NCBI GenBank assembly: GCA_035325905.1
Contig: DAOKYY010000003.1
Coordinates: 33,554-97,553 of the forward strand
Direction of reading: 5' to 3'
Source of the DNA: DYGX01 sp035325905
GTDB taxonomy: Bacteria > Chloroflexota > Anaerolineae > Aggregatilineales > Aggregatilineaceae
DNA: 64,000 bases
Below, one piece after another: positions 40,267 to 48,857 of the stretch; the first letter of the stretch is position 1, and each line of letters opens with the position of its first letter. A program made the position numbers and the translations under genes. The notes under the pieces were generated by a model. The model saw only the letters and a program-made list of their open reading frames with translations. It made no database searches and had not been told where the DNA came from.

Positions 40267-40740
40267 ATGGGCGAAGAGCAATTTCTGACCGCGGAAGGCG
40301 CCATGGAGTTGCGGGCCGAGCTAGAGCATCTGATCACAGTCAAGCGACCGCAGTTAGCTGAGCGGCTGCGCGAGGCGATCGGTCAGGGCGACCTGTCCGA
40401 GAACGCCGACTACACGGACGCCAAAGAGCAGCAGGCGTTTCTCGAAGGCCGGATTCTCTATCTTGAGACGCTGCTGCGGCACGCGACGATCATCGACGAG
40501 GGGAACGGCAAGGCGCCGCAGCGGGTCATGGTGGGCTGCGAGGTAACGATTGTTTCCGAGGGCGAGCCGCCTGAAACGTACCGCATCGTGGGCGCCGCCG
40601 AGGCCGATCCGCGCAACGGGCGCATCTCGAACGAAAGCCCGATCGGCGCGGCGCTGCTTGGGCGCCGCAAAGGCGAGGTCGTCGAGGTTCAGACGCCCGG
40701 CGGGTCCTGGTCGGTCAAGATCACGGACATCCGCTGGTAG
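40267..40740 (+). CDS. greA: Transcription elongation factor GreA
   Basis: Rescues backtracked RNA polymerase by stimulating transcript cleavage. The 157-residue protein has the coiled-coil N-terminal domain with the acidic tip GDLSENADYTDAKEQ (Asp42 and Glu45 coordinate the catalytic magnesium) and the C-terminal FKBP-like domain (SPIGAALLGRRKGEVVEVQTPGG). Length is normal. A good AAGGAT ribosome site precedes ATG 40267. A long hairpin follows the gene. Confidence 0.96.
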   Translation: MGEEQFLTAEGAMELRAELEHLITVKRPQLAERLREAIGQGDLSENADYTDAKEQQAFLEGRILYLETLLRHATIIDEGNGKAPQRVMVGCEVTIVSEGEPPETYRIVGAAEADPRNGRISNESPIGAALLGRRKGEVVEVQTPGGSWSVKITDIRW

Positions 40741-40771
40741 CCGCTGCGCGCCGCCCTGCCCCAGGACACAT

Positions 40772-40802
40772 CGAGGCTCTGGACACGGCGTCCAGAGCCT
40801 CG
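40772..40802. terminator. Hairpin between convergent greA and the membrane-protein gene
   Basis: A 13-bp perfect stem (CGAGGCTCTGGAC / GTCCAGAGCCTCG) with a five-base loop, but only a weak T-rich tail (CTTGTT). It is placed where a shared terminator is expected. Confidence 0.65.
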
Positions 40803-40831
40803 CTTGTTGGTCAGGTACTATGGCGCGCGGC

Positions 40832-42007
40832 TTAGTAGTTCAGCAGCTCCGCTGTGTCGCCGAACGCGGCGTCGGCCTTGGGGCTGGGCGGCACGCCGCC
40901 CTCTTTCGGCCAGGCCGCCAGCTCGACCGTAATGCGCTCGAAGAAGCTCTGCGGCGGCATCGCGCCTGTCCCGTATTGCAGGTCGATAATCCGCACCTGG
41001 ACCCGTAGCGTCTGTGTTTCAAGCGTCGTCACCAGGCCCGGCTCGGCCAGCACCGCTTCGCCTTTGGGCGCGAGCTTGGTCCGCAGCGCCTCGTCGTTGA
41101 AGGCGTGGCGGCTCATCAGGACCTTCGTCACGGTGCGGATGTCGTTCTTGTCGAAGAGCCAGACCTCGGTCGCGGTCACTTTCTTCGGGTCGCCCACACC
41201 GATCGTCTCCGAGATGCCGGAGCCGCACTCGCCCAGGAACTCGCCTGACGGCGTCTCGATGCTGAACGACTCGTCGTACAGGTCATCGCCGAGGATGTAG
41301 GTGGACATATACTGGCCGACCGGGGGTTTTTCACCGGCGGCGGAGAAGTCGGTCTTCTGCTCGACGGCGGCGCGCTGGGCCGAGACGCGCTCGACGTGCG
41401 CGGTCGAGGCCGTCACACGCGGCGGCGTGCCGGGCGCTACGCCCGGCGCAGAAGCCGATACGGGCTGAGCCGCCGACGCCGGACGGGGCGCGCCGCTGCC
41501 GGGCGCCCAATAGAAGGAGAAGATAATCGCGAGGATCAAGCCGATCACCAGCGTGCCGCCGAGGCAGGCCAGCGGTCCCAGCACGCTCTGAAGCGTGCTG
41601 CGCTCGATCTTCGCCGCCTGTTCGGCTGCTGCGGCCTCGTTCGCCTGGGCAATCTCTAGCAGCGGTCCGAGCCGCGTGGCAAGCTCTGGATCGGTCTGCT
41701 GGTTCTCGGTGATCAAGGCGCGGATCATATCCGGCGTGACGCCCGCCGACACGATCTTGGAGCGGGCTTCTTCCGTATCGCCTGACTGCTCCAGCTCGAC
41801 GGCCGCCATCTTGATCCACTGGTCCTTGTAACCATCCGCGAGGTGAACCGGCTCGGCGTCATAGAACTTGATCGGCGCGCCCCAATAGGTCCAGGCCAAC
41901 CCGATGATCACGCCCAGCAAGACAAAGCCGAGCCGAGTCAACGCCGGAGCCATCGAGCCTAGCACGGGTTTTGCCATGATCTTCACCTGGGGAACAAGGC
42001 TTCCCAT
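40832..42007 (-). CDS. Unknown two-helix membrane protein
   Basis: A 391-residue protein. One membrane helix is near the N-terminus (LTRLGFVLLGVIIGLAWTY, about residues 24-42). A second is at about 148-166 (GGTLVIGLILAIIFSFYW), preceded by a helical region (VELEQSGDTEEARSKIVSAG). The C-terminal ~190 residues are a soluble beta-rich domain (GQYMSTYILGDDLYDESFSI onward) not resembling any family I know. Start 42007 or 41977 (MAKPVLGSM) are both plausible; the latter has AGGTGA upstream. A promoter (TTGTCT, 17 bp, TACAAT) lies at 42087-42115. Function unknown. Confidence 0.72.
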   Translation of the reverse strand: MGSLVPQVKIMAKPVLGSMAPALTRLGFVLLGVIIGLAWTYWGAPIKFYDAEPVHLADGYKDQWIKMAAVELEQSGDTEEARSKIVSAGVTPDMIRALITENQQTDPELATRLGPLLEIAQANEAAAAEQAAKIERSTLQSVLGPLACLGGTLVIGLILAIIFSFYWAPGSGAPRPASAAQPVSASAPGVAPGTPPRVTASTAHVERVSAQRAAVEQKTDFSAAGEKPPVGQYMSTYILGDDLYDESFSIETPSGEFLGECGSGISETIGVGDPKKVTATEVWLFDKNDIRTVTKVLMSRHAFNDEALRTKLAPKGEAVLAEPGLVTTLETQTLRVQVRIIDLQYGTGAMPPQSFFERITVELAAWPKEGGVPPSPKADAAFGDTAELLNY

Positions 42008-42086
42008 ACGGCCTAGCCTTTCTCTGAGGGCTACCGCCTGGGCGGCAGCGCGATGGGTATCCTATGGACCGGTATCACTGCGATGC

Positions 42087-42115
42087 ATTGTACATGAACA
42101 CGAAACGCAAGACAA
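42087..42115 (-). promoter_or_regulatory. Promoter for the unknown membrane protein
   Basis: On the minus strand: TTGTCT (42115-42110), 17-bp spacer, TACAAT (42092-42087), about 75 bases upstream of ATG 42007. Confidence 0.65.
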
Positions 42116-42170
42116 ATCAATTGAGAGAGAGCGCGCCCCGACACAGGCGGGGTTGCGGGCGGACGCTCCA

Positions 42171-42200
42171 TTGCCGGCAGCCCTTCCTATCAGGTAGAAT
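42171..42200 (+). promoter_or_regulatory. Promoter of the GNAT gene, giving a leaderless transcript
   Basis: TTGCCG (42171-42176), 18-bp spacer, TAGAAT (42195-42200). The predicted start coincides with ATG 42207, and no Shine-Dalgarno sequence fits. Confidence 0.55.
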
Positions 42201-42206
42201 GCAGTT

Positions 42207-42764
42207 ATGATGTCCACACGCAAGCGCAACCAGTTTATCGTCCGCCAGGCTCAAACCGAGGCCGATCTGATCGCGTGCAGCCAGCTCGATCACACCTACA
42301 CGACCGGGCATGTCTGGCAGGTCGATCTGCGCGAAGACGGCGACGAGACGACCGTTCGATTCCGCGTCGTGCACCTGCCACGCACGATCCGCGTGACCTA
42401 CCCGCGCGATCGCGAGACGCTGCTGCGCTCGTGGAAGGATCGCGACTGTTTTCTAGTGGCGACAGTGGACGACGTGGTGCTCGGCTATGTGAACATGCGC
42501 GTCGAGGGGCCGAGCGGCAAAGGCTGGGTGCACGATTTGGTTGTAGATCAGCGGGTGCGGCGGCGCAAGATCGGCAGCGCGCTGATGGAGCAGGCGCTGC
42601 GCTGGGCACGGCTGCACGACCTGACGCACCTCACGCTCGACGTGCAGACCAAGAATTACCCGGCGCTTAGCTTCATCCGGGCGCATGGGTTCGCGTTTCA
42701 CGGGTTCAACGATCATTACTACGCCAACCAGGATATCGCGCTGTTTTTCGGGCGTTCGGTCTGA
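42207..42764 (+). CDS. GNAT-family N-acetyltransferase
   Basis: A 185-residue acetyl-CoA-dependent transferase. It has the GNAT motif A, QRVRRRKIGSALMEQALRW, with the R/Q-x-x-G-x-G/A-like pyrophosphate loop (RRRKIG), preceded by VHDLVVD and VVLGYVNMRV strands. Motif B, KNYPALSFIRAHGFAFHGF, is typical of RimI-like members. Two ATGs in tandem open the gene, and the predicted promoter places the transcript start on the first, so it may be leaderless. Substrate unknown; ribosomal protein or small-molecule acetylation are both possible. Confidence 0.85.
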   Translation: MMSTRKRNQFIVRQAQTEADLIACSQLDHTYTTGHVWQVDLREDGDETTVRFRVVHLPRTIRVTYPRDRETLLRSWKDRDCFLVATVDDVVLGYVNMRVEGPSGKGWVHDLVVDQRVRRRKIGSALMEQALRWARLHDLTHLTLDVQTKNYPALSFIRAHGFAFHGFNDHYYANQDIALFFGRSV

Positions 42765-42821
42765 GCGGTGTGTATAAGAAATTGGGCGAGCCGGTTTATA
42801 GAGTGAGCTACCCCGCGCACA

Positions 42822-44855
42822 ATGGATGATCCCGATCTGCTTCACGGCGCGCTTGAGCTGATCAACGAGACGCTGACGACGACCATTGTCATCGTCGCGG
42901 CGTCGATCCTGCTCTACAACCTGAGCCGCCGCCTGCACGACCGGGTCACACGGGCGGCGTCGATCGTGCTGGGGCTGGTTGTGGTAGCGTATGTTGCGGA
43001 CGTGTTCGTGTCGCTGGACCCCGGCGGGAACGACTACGTCGAAGCGTACCTGCGCCTGCAATGGATCGGCATTGCCTACATTCCGGCGGCGCTTTTCCAC
43101 CTCTCGGACGCGCTGCTGGAGACGACCGGCCGGCCCTCGCGCGGGCGCCGCCGGCTGGTGATCCGCATCAGCTATTTGATCAGCACGGTCTTTCTGGGGT
43201 TGGCACTGTTTACCGATGCCGTCGTAACTAACCCCGCGCTGGGGGATATGCCGCGGATGCGCCCCGCCGCTGGGTTCGCGGTGTACACGGCTTATCTGCT
43301 GGTCGTCGGTACTGCGTCGGTAATTAACGTCGCGCGAGCGCGGGCGCGCTGCCTGACACGCTATACGCGCCGCCGGATGACGTATCTGCTGGCGGTGTTC
43401 CTGACGCCGGTCTACGGCACCTTCCCCTACTCGCTATTTTTTGGGCGGCTTGGCGACGAGCAGACGACGCTGCTGCTGATCATCCTGAACGCCTCGAACC
43501 TGGTGATCATGCTGACGTTGATTTTCATGGCGTATCCGCTGTCGTTCTTCGGGGCGCAGCAGCCGGACCGCGTCGTCAAGTCACGCCTGCTCGAATTTAT
43601 GCTGCGCGGCCCGCTGACGGGCGCCGCCATCCTGGCCGTGATTTTGTTTGTGCCGCGCGCGACCAATCTGCTTGGCATCGACGGCGATGCGTTCATGCCG
43701 TTCGCGGCGGTCGCCGTGCTGCTTTTCTTGCAGTGGTCGATCACCCTGCTCCTGCCAGTGCTGACGCGCTGGCTGGTTTACGCCGAGGACCAGCCCCAGG
43801 CGCAGACGATCGAGCGGTTAAGCGAGCGCCTGCTGACCCAGGCCGACGCCTCGCAACTCCTTGAGTCAATTCTGGCCGCGATCTGCGACTCGCTGCGCGT
43901 GCCGACCGCTTTCGTCGCCGAAATTAATCCCTCCGGCGCGCGGCTGGTGCAGGTCGTTGGGTCGCTCGCGCCGTCGCACGATGCGCTGGAGTCGTCCGAT
44001 CTGCCGTCGCTGATGAACGGCGGCGCCCGTGAGGGAGCGGGTCTTCAGCCCGTCGATGGTATGTTTGTCTGGCACTCGTACTGGCTGGTCCCGCTGCGCG
44101 CCAGCATCGGCGGTGCGGACGGGGCAGATGCGCCACTGCTGGGAATTCTCGGCGTATGGGCGCGGGCGCCGCAGCCGAATCTTGACGACGAGGAACGCCC
44201 GGCGTTCTTCCGGCTGGTCGAGCAAGCGGCGCGGGTGCTGGAAGAGATGCAGCGCCAGGCCGAGGTGTTTTTCGTGCTGGAAGGGCTGGCCTCGCAGATG
44301 GACCGCGTGCAGAAGCTGCACGGCGTGTCGCGCTTCGGGCATCTGTCGGACGAGCCGGAGCCGTATCCGTCCAGCGACTTGCTGGCGCAGGCGCAGTTCT
44401 CTGATCTGGTCAAAGACGCGCTGCGCGATTACTGGGGCGGCCCGAAACTGACCGACAGCGAGCTTCTTAAGCTCAAGGTGGTCTGGCGCGAAATGGCCCA
44501 GGCCAACGACAACAACCCGGTTCGCGCGCTGCGGGCAGTGCTGGCGCGCGCCATCGAAAACCTGAAGCCAGAAGGCCAGCGCAGCCTGACCACGACCGAG
44601 TGGGTGTTGTACAACATCCTCGAAATGCGCTTTTTGCAGGGGCGCAAGGTCCGCGATGTGGCGCTGCGGCTGGCGATGAGCGAGTCCGACCTGTACCGCA
44701 AGCAGCGTATCGCGATCGAGGAAGTCGCGCGCGAGATTGCCGAGATGGAGCGCGGTTTGCTCGCCGAAGCGCCCAATGGATTATCGGATCGCCACGCTTC
44801 TGATCTGGCTCCTGAACCCCACGCGGAGCAGCCCCCCGCTTCGGCCTCGCGCTGA
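42822..44855 (+). CDS. 7TM-GAF-HTH membrane-bound regulator
   Basis: A 677-residue protein with at least eight hydrophobic helices in the first ~310 residues, resembling a 7TM histidine-kinase sensor region. A GAF-like domain follows (about 330-470, with FVAEINPSGARLVQVVGSL). The tail (about 530-640) is helical with a helix-turn-helix-like unit (LTTTEWVLYNILEMRFLQGR and VRDVALRLAMSESDLYRKQR) that looks like a sigma-70 region 4 or winged helix. No HisKA or ATPase domain exists, so signalling would go from membrane to DNA in one chain. The start has no strong ribosome site. A terminator overlaps its stop. Confidence 0.8.
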   Translation: MDDPDLLHGALELINETLTTTIVIVAASILLYNLSRRLHDRVTRAASIVLGLVVVAYVADVFVSLDPGGNDYVEAYLRLQWIGIAYIPAALFHLSDALLETTGRPSRGRRRLVIRISYLISTVFLGLALFTDAVVTNPALGDMPRMRPAAGFAVYTAYLLVVGTASVINVARARARCLTRYTRRRMTYLLAVFLTPVYGTFPYSLFFGRLGDEQTTLLLIILNASNLVIMLTLIFMAYPLSFFGAQQPDRVVKSRLLEFMLRGPLTGAAILAVILFVPRATNLLGIDGDAFMPFAAVAVLLFLQWSITLLLPVLTRWLVYAEDQPQAQTIERLSERLLTQADASQLLESILAAICDSLRVPTAFVAEINPSGARLVQVVGSLAPSHDALESSDLPSLMNGGAREGAGLQPVDGMFVWHSYWLVPLRASIGGADGADAPLLGILGVWARAPQPNLDDEERPAFFRLVEQAARVLEEMQRQAEVFFVLEGLASQMDRVQKLHGVSRFGHLSDEPEPYPSSDLLAQAQFSDLVKDALRDYWGGPKLTDSELLKLKVVWREMAQANDNNPVRALRAVLARAIENLKPEGQRSLTTTEWVLYNILEMRFLQGRKVRDVALRLAMSESDLYRKQRIAIEEVAREIAEMERGLLAEAPNGLSDRHASDLAPEPHAEQPPASASR

Positions 44856-44864
44856 GGTTTTTTT
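44845..44864 (+). terminator. Terminator at the end of the 7TM-GAF-HTH gene
   Basis: CCTCG / TGAGG stem with a three-base loop followed by seven T; it overlaps the stop codon. Confidence 0.7.
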
Positions 44865-44872
44865 CCGGTCGT

Positions 44873-44901
44873 TTGACAAGGATTTTCCCCATTCCTATAA
44901 T
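44873..44901 (+). promoter_or_regulatory. Consensus promoter for the S1-domain gene
   Basis: TTGACA (44873-44878), exactly 17 bp, TATAAT (44896-44901): the best sigma-70 promoter in the window. It implies strong constitutive expression of the S1-domain protein. Confidence 0.9.
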
Positions 44902-44992
44902 GACTGCGGATGTACCGTAAATCTTAGTAGTCGGCGACGCGAAAAGCTGGCCGTATCATCAGGCGTACCGGCTGAGGAAGGCATATATCACT

Positions 44993-45976
44993 ATGTCAGC
45001 AGAGTTTCAGAGCACGAGCGCCTCGCCTCCGCTTCCTCCTGACGAGGGGTATTGGGAGGCGCTTCTCCAGGAAGGAGATAGCGCCGTCGTAGGGGGGATG
45101 CCTCGGCAGCGCGACCTCGATTGGGATGAATTTGAACTGCACGACGCCTCGCCCGGCCTGACGAATGGCGCGACGCCGTCCGGCTCCGAGGCGGACTGGG
45201 ACGAGGTCCAGCGGATATTTGATTTTGACGAAACAACCGAGCTACGTGTGGTGGGCTTCAACCGGGGTGGCTTGCTGGTCGAGTGGAACAGCCTGCGCGG
45301 GTTCATCCCGGCCAGCCAGCTGATTGATTTCCCAGTGATGGCGGACAACCGCGCCCGGCGCGAGGCGCTGGCTCAGCGGGTAGGGCACACGATCCGGCTG
45401 CGGGTGATCGAGCTGGACCGCGATCAGAACCGGCTGATTCTGTCCGAGCGCGCGGCGCAGGTCGAGCCGGGCACGCGGGCCAACGTCCTGACCACGATCC
45501 AGCCCGGCGATACCTGCACCGGCCAGGTCACGAACCTGTGCGATTTCGGCGTGTTTGTCGATCTCGGCGGGCTGGAGGGCCTGATCCACATCAGCGAGCT
45601 GAGCTGGGGGCGCGTCGGGCACCCGCGCGACGTGCTGAAGCGCGGCGATACGGTCACGGTTCACGTGATGCAGGTTGATCAGGACCAGGGCCGCGTCGCG
45701 CTGAGCCTCAAGCGTATGCGGCCGGACCCCTGGAAGACGGTCGAGGCGCGTTACACCGTCGGACAGATGGTCGAAGGCGTGATCACCAATGTCGTCGATT
45801 TTGGCGCCTTCGCGTGCATTGAAGAAGGTCTCGAAGGGCTGATCCACGTCTCGGAGCTGGCCGAGGGGCACTTCCTGCACCCGCGCAACGTCGTGCGCGA
45901 GGGCGACACCGTCCGGGCGCGCATTCTGAATATCGACGGCAACGCGCGGCGGCTTGGCCTCAGCCTGCGCCGCTGA
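44993..45976 (+). CDS. S1-domain RNA-binding protein (ribosomal S1-like)
   Basis: A 327-residue protein. After an acidic ~75-residue leader (DWDEFELHDASPGLT, then DWDEVQRIFDFDE), three S1 OB-fold domains follow at about 78-155, 162-240 and 250-327. The last two have clear G-x-V-T-N-(L/V)-x-D-F-G-x-F cores: GQVTNLCDFGVFVDLGGLEG and GVITNVVDFGAFACIEEGLEG. They also have GLIHISELSWGR / GLIHVSELAEGH and terminal RVALSLKR / RLGLSLRR. Such proteins assist translation initiation or bind mRNA; three domains are fewer than the six of E. coli S1 but usual in Gram-positive-like S1 homologues. Driven by a consensus promoter. Confidence 0.88.
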   Translation: MSAEFQSTSASPPLPPDEGYWEALLQEGDSAVVGGMPRQRDLDWDEFELHDASPGLTNGATPSGSEADWDEVQRIFDFDETTELRVVGFNRGGLLVEWNSLRGFIPASQLIDFPVMADNRARREALAQRVGHTIRLRVIELDRDQNRLILSERAAQVEPGTRANVLTTIQPGDTCTGQVTNLCDFGVFVDLGGLEGLIHISELSWGRVGHPRDVLKRGDTVTVHVMQVDQDQGRVALSLKRMRPDPWKTVEARYTVGQMVEGVITNVVDFGAFACIEEGLEGLIHVSELAEGHFLHPRNVVREGDTVRARILNIDGNARRLGLSLRR

Positions 45977-46006
45977 CGCTGCGCCCGCATCCGCCCGGAT
46001 CAACAA

Positions 46007-46033
46007 CAGAGTCCCGCTATCGGCGGGACTCTG
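46007..46033. terminator. Hairpin between convergent S1-domain and aspA-like genes
   Basis: An 11-bp perfect stem (CAGAGTCCCGC / GCGGGACTCTG) with loop TATCG. Neither side has a clear U-tract, so it may work as a transcript-end stabiliser or rho-aided terminator. Confidence 0.6.
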
Positions 46034-46051
46034 CGAGCGTCTGGCCTGGCG

Positions 46052-47947
46052 CTAGCGATCGCGGCTGCCGTCGCTTGTGACCGGCGGGACCCACTGCGGC
46101 TGCGTCATCCGCTCCGGCCGCAGGATGTCGTCCAGCGCCTCCTGGCTGAGCAAGCCCCGCTCCAAGACCAGCTCGTACACCCCGCGCCCGGTAGCGAGGG
46201 CTTCTTTGGCGACCGAGGCCGCGTTGTCGTAGCCGATGTACGGGTTGAGAGCAGTCACGATTCCAATCGAGTTCTCGACCATGCGGCGCAGGTGCTCGCG
46301 GTTGGCGGTGATGCCACTCACGCAGCGGGTGGCGTAGGTCCGGCAGGCGTTGCGCAGGTGCGTCAGGCTGTTGAACAGCGCGTAGGCGATGATCGGCTCC
46401 ATCACGTTCAATTGAAGCTGCCCGGCCTGGGCGGCCATCGTGACGGTCATGTCATTGCCGATCACCTCAAACGCCACCTGGTTGACGACTTCGGGGATGA
46501 CCGGGTTGACCTTGCCGGGCATGATCGACGAGCCGGGCTGCACCGCCGGCAGATTGATCTCGCGCAGGCCCGCGCGCGGGCCAGACGAAAGCAGGCGCAG
46601 GTCGTTGGCGCTCTTGGAGAGCTTGACTGCGATCCGCTTCAGCACGCCCGAAAGCTGGACGAACACGCCGGTATCCTGCGTCGCCTCGACCAGGTTAGGC
46701 GCGGTGATCAGGTCGATGCCGGTCACGGCGCGCAGGTGCTTCAGCACGGCCGGCGCGTAGTCGGGATGCGCGTTGAGGCCGGTGCCGATCGCGGTCGCGC
46801 CCATGTTGATCTCGACGATCAACTGCGCCGCCTCGCGCAGCCGTTCCATATCCTCGTCGAGCATCACGACATAGGTGCTGAACTCCTGGCCGAGCGTCAT
46901 CGGGACGGCGTCCTGAAGCTGGGTGCGCCCCATCTTGATCACATCGGCGAACTCGTCCGCTTTGGCGGCGAAGGCGTCGCGTAGCTCGCGCATGGCTTCG
47001 AGCAGTTGGTCAATGGCGAAGCGCAGCGCGATCTTCAGCGCCGTGGGGTACACATCGTTGGTGCTCTGCGACAGGTTGACGTGATTGAGTGGGTGAACCA
47101 CGTCGTATTCGCCGCGCTTGCGGCCTAGCAATTCCAGCGCGCGGTTGGCGATAACCTCGTTGGCGTTCATGTTGGTCGAGGTCCCTGCCCCACCCTGGAT
47201 CGCGTCCACGACGAACTGATCGGTCCACTGGCCCCGCCGCACTTCTTCCGAGGCCGCAATGATCGCATCGGCGATCGCCGGGTCGAGCAGGCCGAGGTCG
47301 CGGTTCGCCAGCGCCGCCGCCTGCTTGACGCAGCCGAGCGCCACGATCAGAAACGGGTAGGTGCTGATCGGCGTGTCCGAAATCGGGAAGTTCTCGACGG
47401 CGCGCTGCGTCTGGATGCCGTAGTAGACCTCTTCGGGAAGGGTGCGCTCGCCCAGCGAGTCGCGCTCGACGCGCACCCGCCCGGTGGCGAGCGGCGTGCG
47501 CGTTCCGGCAAGCTGCCCGGCCGAATATTCGAGGCGCTCGGCCAGCGTCTCGGAGGCGACGAGCACCAGTTGCTGGTAGATGCCCGGCCGCTCGGCCTGG
47601 ATACGGCCCAACGCTTCACGCGTCAGGCAGAGCGCGCGCACGGGCGTCAGGGCGTAGGCGGATGCGACGTGCGTCGGGCTGCCGAGCAGCAGGCGCTCGC
47701 CAAGCATCGCGCCCGGCCCCAGCGTCGCCAGCTCGGCGGGCTGCTGGCCGATGCCGTGCGTGATCATCACATCGCCAAGCTCGATCAGGAGGACGGACTC
47801 ACGCGCGCCGCGCTCGTGAAAGAGATACTGGCCCGGGCGGTAATCGACCACCGTGACCAGGCTGGCGATATAGGCCAGCGCGTCTGCATCAAGTTTCTGA
47901 AACAACTTCGTGTCGTGCAGCATCGCCTGGATGCTTGAGCCGGTCAT
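46052..47947 (-). CDS. aspA: Aspartate ammonia-lyase with N-terminal cNMP-binding-like domain
   Basis: A 631-residue fusion. Residues about 1-135 have the double-stranded beta-helix of cyclic-nucleotide-binding proteins (DYRPGQYLFHERGARE, then LGPGAMLGERLLLG). The phosphate-binding cassette keeps Gly-Glu (GERLLL) but has Thr-His where the usual Arg is, so ligand binding is uncertain. From about 157 the protein is a full aspartase/fumarase-family enzyme (VRVERDSLGERTLPEEVYYGIQT) ending with signature GSSIMPGKVNP (472-482). It deaminates aspartate to fumarate, or possibly is a fumarase; aspartase is preferred by N-terminal sequence. Confidence 0.88.
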   Translation of the reverse strand: MTGSSIQAMLHDTKLFQKLDADALAYIASLVTVVDYRPGQYLFHERGARESVLLIELGDVMITHGIGQQPAELATLGPGAMLGERLLLGSPTHVASAYALTPVRALCLTREALGRIQAERPGIYQQLVLVASETLAERLEYSAGQLAGTRTPLATGRVRVERDSLGERTLPEEVYYGIQTQRAVENFPISDTPISTYPFLIVALGCVKQAAALANRDLGLLDPAIADAIIAASEEVRRGQWTDQFVVDAIQGGAGTSTNMNANEVIANRALELLGRKRGEYDVVHPLNHVNLSQSTNDVYPTALKIALRFAIDQLLEAMRELRDAFAAKADEFADVIKMGRTQLQDAVPMTLGQEFSTYVVMLDEDMERLREAAQLIVEINMGATAIGTGLNAHPDYAPAVLKHLRAVTGIDLITAPNLVEATQDTGVFVQLSGVLKRIAVKLSKSANDLRLLSSGPRAGLREINLPAVQPGSSIMPGKVNPVIPEVVNQVAFEVIGNDMTVTMAAQAGQLQLNVMEPIIAYALFNSLTHLRNACRTYATRCVSGITANREHLRRMVENSIGIVTALNPYIGYDNAASVAKEALATGRGVYELVLERGLLSQEALDDILRPERMTQPQWVPPVTSDGSRDR

Positions 47948-48012
47948 GCTATTCTCCTACAACGCCGGGCTGGCGGCGGGCGGCCAGCCCGGACCCGCGC
48001 CAAGCGCCACGT

Positions 48013-48041
48013 CTCACAAGCCGGAAACCAGTTGGTATAAT
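48013..48041 (+). promoter_or_regulatory. Promoter of the ABC-export operon
   Basis: CTCACA (48013-48018), 17-bp spacer, TATAAT (48036-48041), about 50 bases upstream of the ATPase gene. Confidence 0.6.
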
Positions 48042-48100
48042 CTACTTCAGTTCGGCGTTGGTGCCGAATACTCTCACTCGTACCCAAGCCCGGAAGGCGC

Positions 48101-48844
48101 ATGAAACCGAACGGATCGAATGGCCGGCCGCTGGTGGACATCCGCGGCCTGAGCAAGACGTATCAGCCCGATTGCCCGGATTGCGCCGTGCTGCACGAGA
48201 TCGACCTGACCATCGGCGAGGGCGAGTTCGTCGCTCTGTTGGGGGTCAGCGGCAGCGGCAAGAGCACTCTGCTCAACCTGATCAGCGGGATTGACCAGCC
48301 GTCCAGCGGGGTGATCCTGCTCGACGGGATCGAGGTCACGCGCCTGGACGAACAGGCGCGCACGCTTCACCGCCGCGACCAGATCGGGATCGTGTTCCAG
48401 TTCTTCAACCTGATCCCGACGCTAACCGTGCTCGAAAATGTCACGCTGCCGCTGGAGCTGCGCGGCGCGAACCGCCGCCAGAGCGAGCAACGCGGACGGG
48501 CGCTGCTGGCGCGGGTCGGCCTCGCCGATCGCGCGGCGGATTTCCCAGATCGGCTGAGCGGCGGCGAGCAGCAGCGCGTCGCGATTGCGCGAGCGCTGGT
48601 TCACGAGCCGCGCCTGGTGCTGGCCGACGAGCCGACTGGCAACCTCGACGCCGAGACAGGCCGATCCGTGCTGGCGCTGCTGCTGGAGCTGACCCGGCAG
48701 GCGGGCCGGACGCTGCTCATGGCGACGCACGACGCGTCGATCATCCCGCAGGCGGACCGCGTGCTGCGGATTCAGAGCGGGCGTCTGGCGCCGGTGCTGA
48801 GCGAGCCGGAGGCTGCCCGCCCACCGGCCCCTTCCCGGCGATGA
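48101..48844 (+). CDS. ABC transporter ATP-binding protein (LolD/MacB type)
   Basis: A 247-residue ATPase. It has Walker A GVSGSGKST near residue 48, the Q-loop in IVFQFFNLIP, the signature LSGGEQQRVAIARAL, Walker B LVLADEPTGNLD and the H-loop ATHD. The FNLIPTLTVLENV segment is typical of the LolD/MacB/AttE family that works with FtsX-type permeases. GGAAGG precedes ATG 48101. It is the first gene of a four-gene unit with the permease, a DUF1028 protein and an AttH-like protein. Confidence 0.93.
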   Translation: MKPNGSNGRPLVDIRGLSKTYQPDCPDCAVLHEIDLTIGEGEFVALLGVSGSGKSTLLNLISGIDQPSSGVILLDGIEVTRLDEQARTLHRRDQIGIVFQFFNLIPTLTVLENVTLPLELRGANRRQSEQRGRALLARVGLADRAADFPDRLSGGEQQRVAIARALVHEPRLVLADEPTGNLDAETGRSVLALLLELTRQAGRTLLMATHDASIIPQADRVLRIQSGRLAPVLSEPEAARPPAPSRR

Positions 48845-48857
48845 GACGGCGCGCTCC

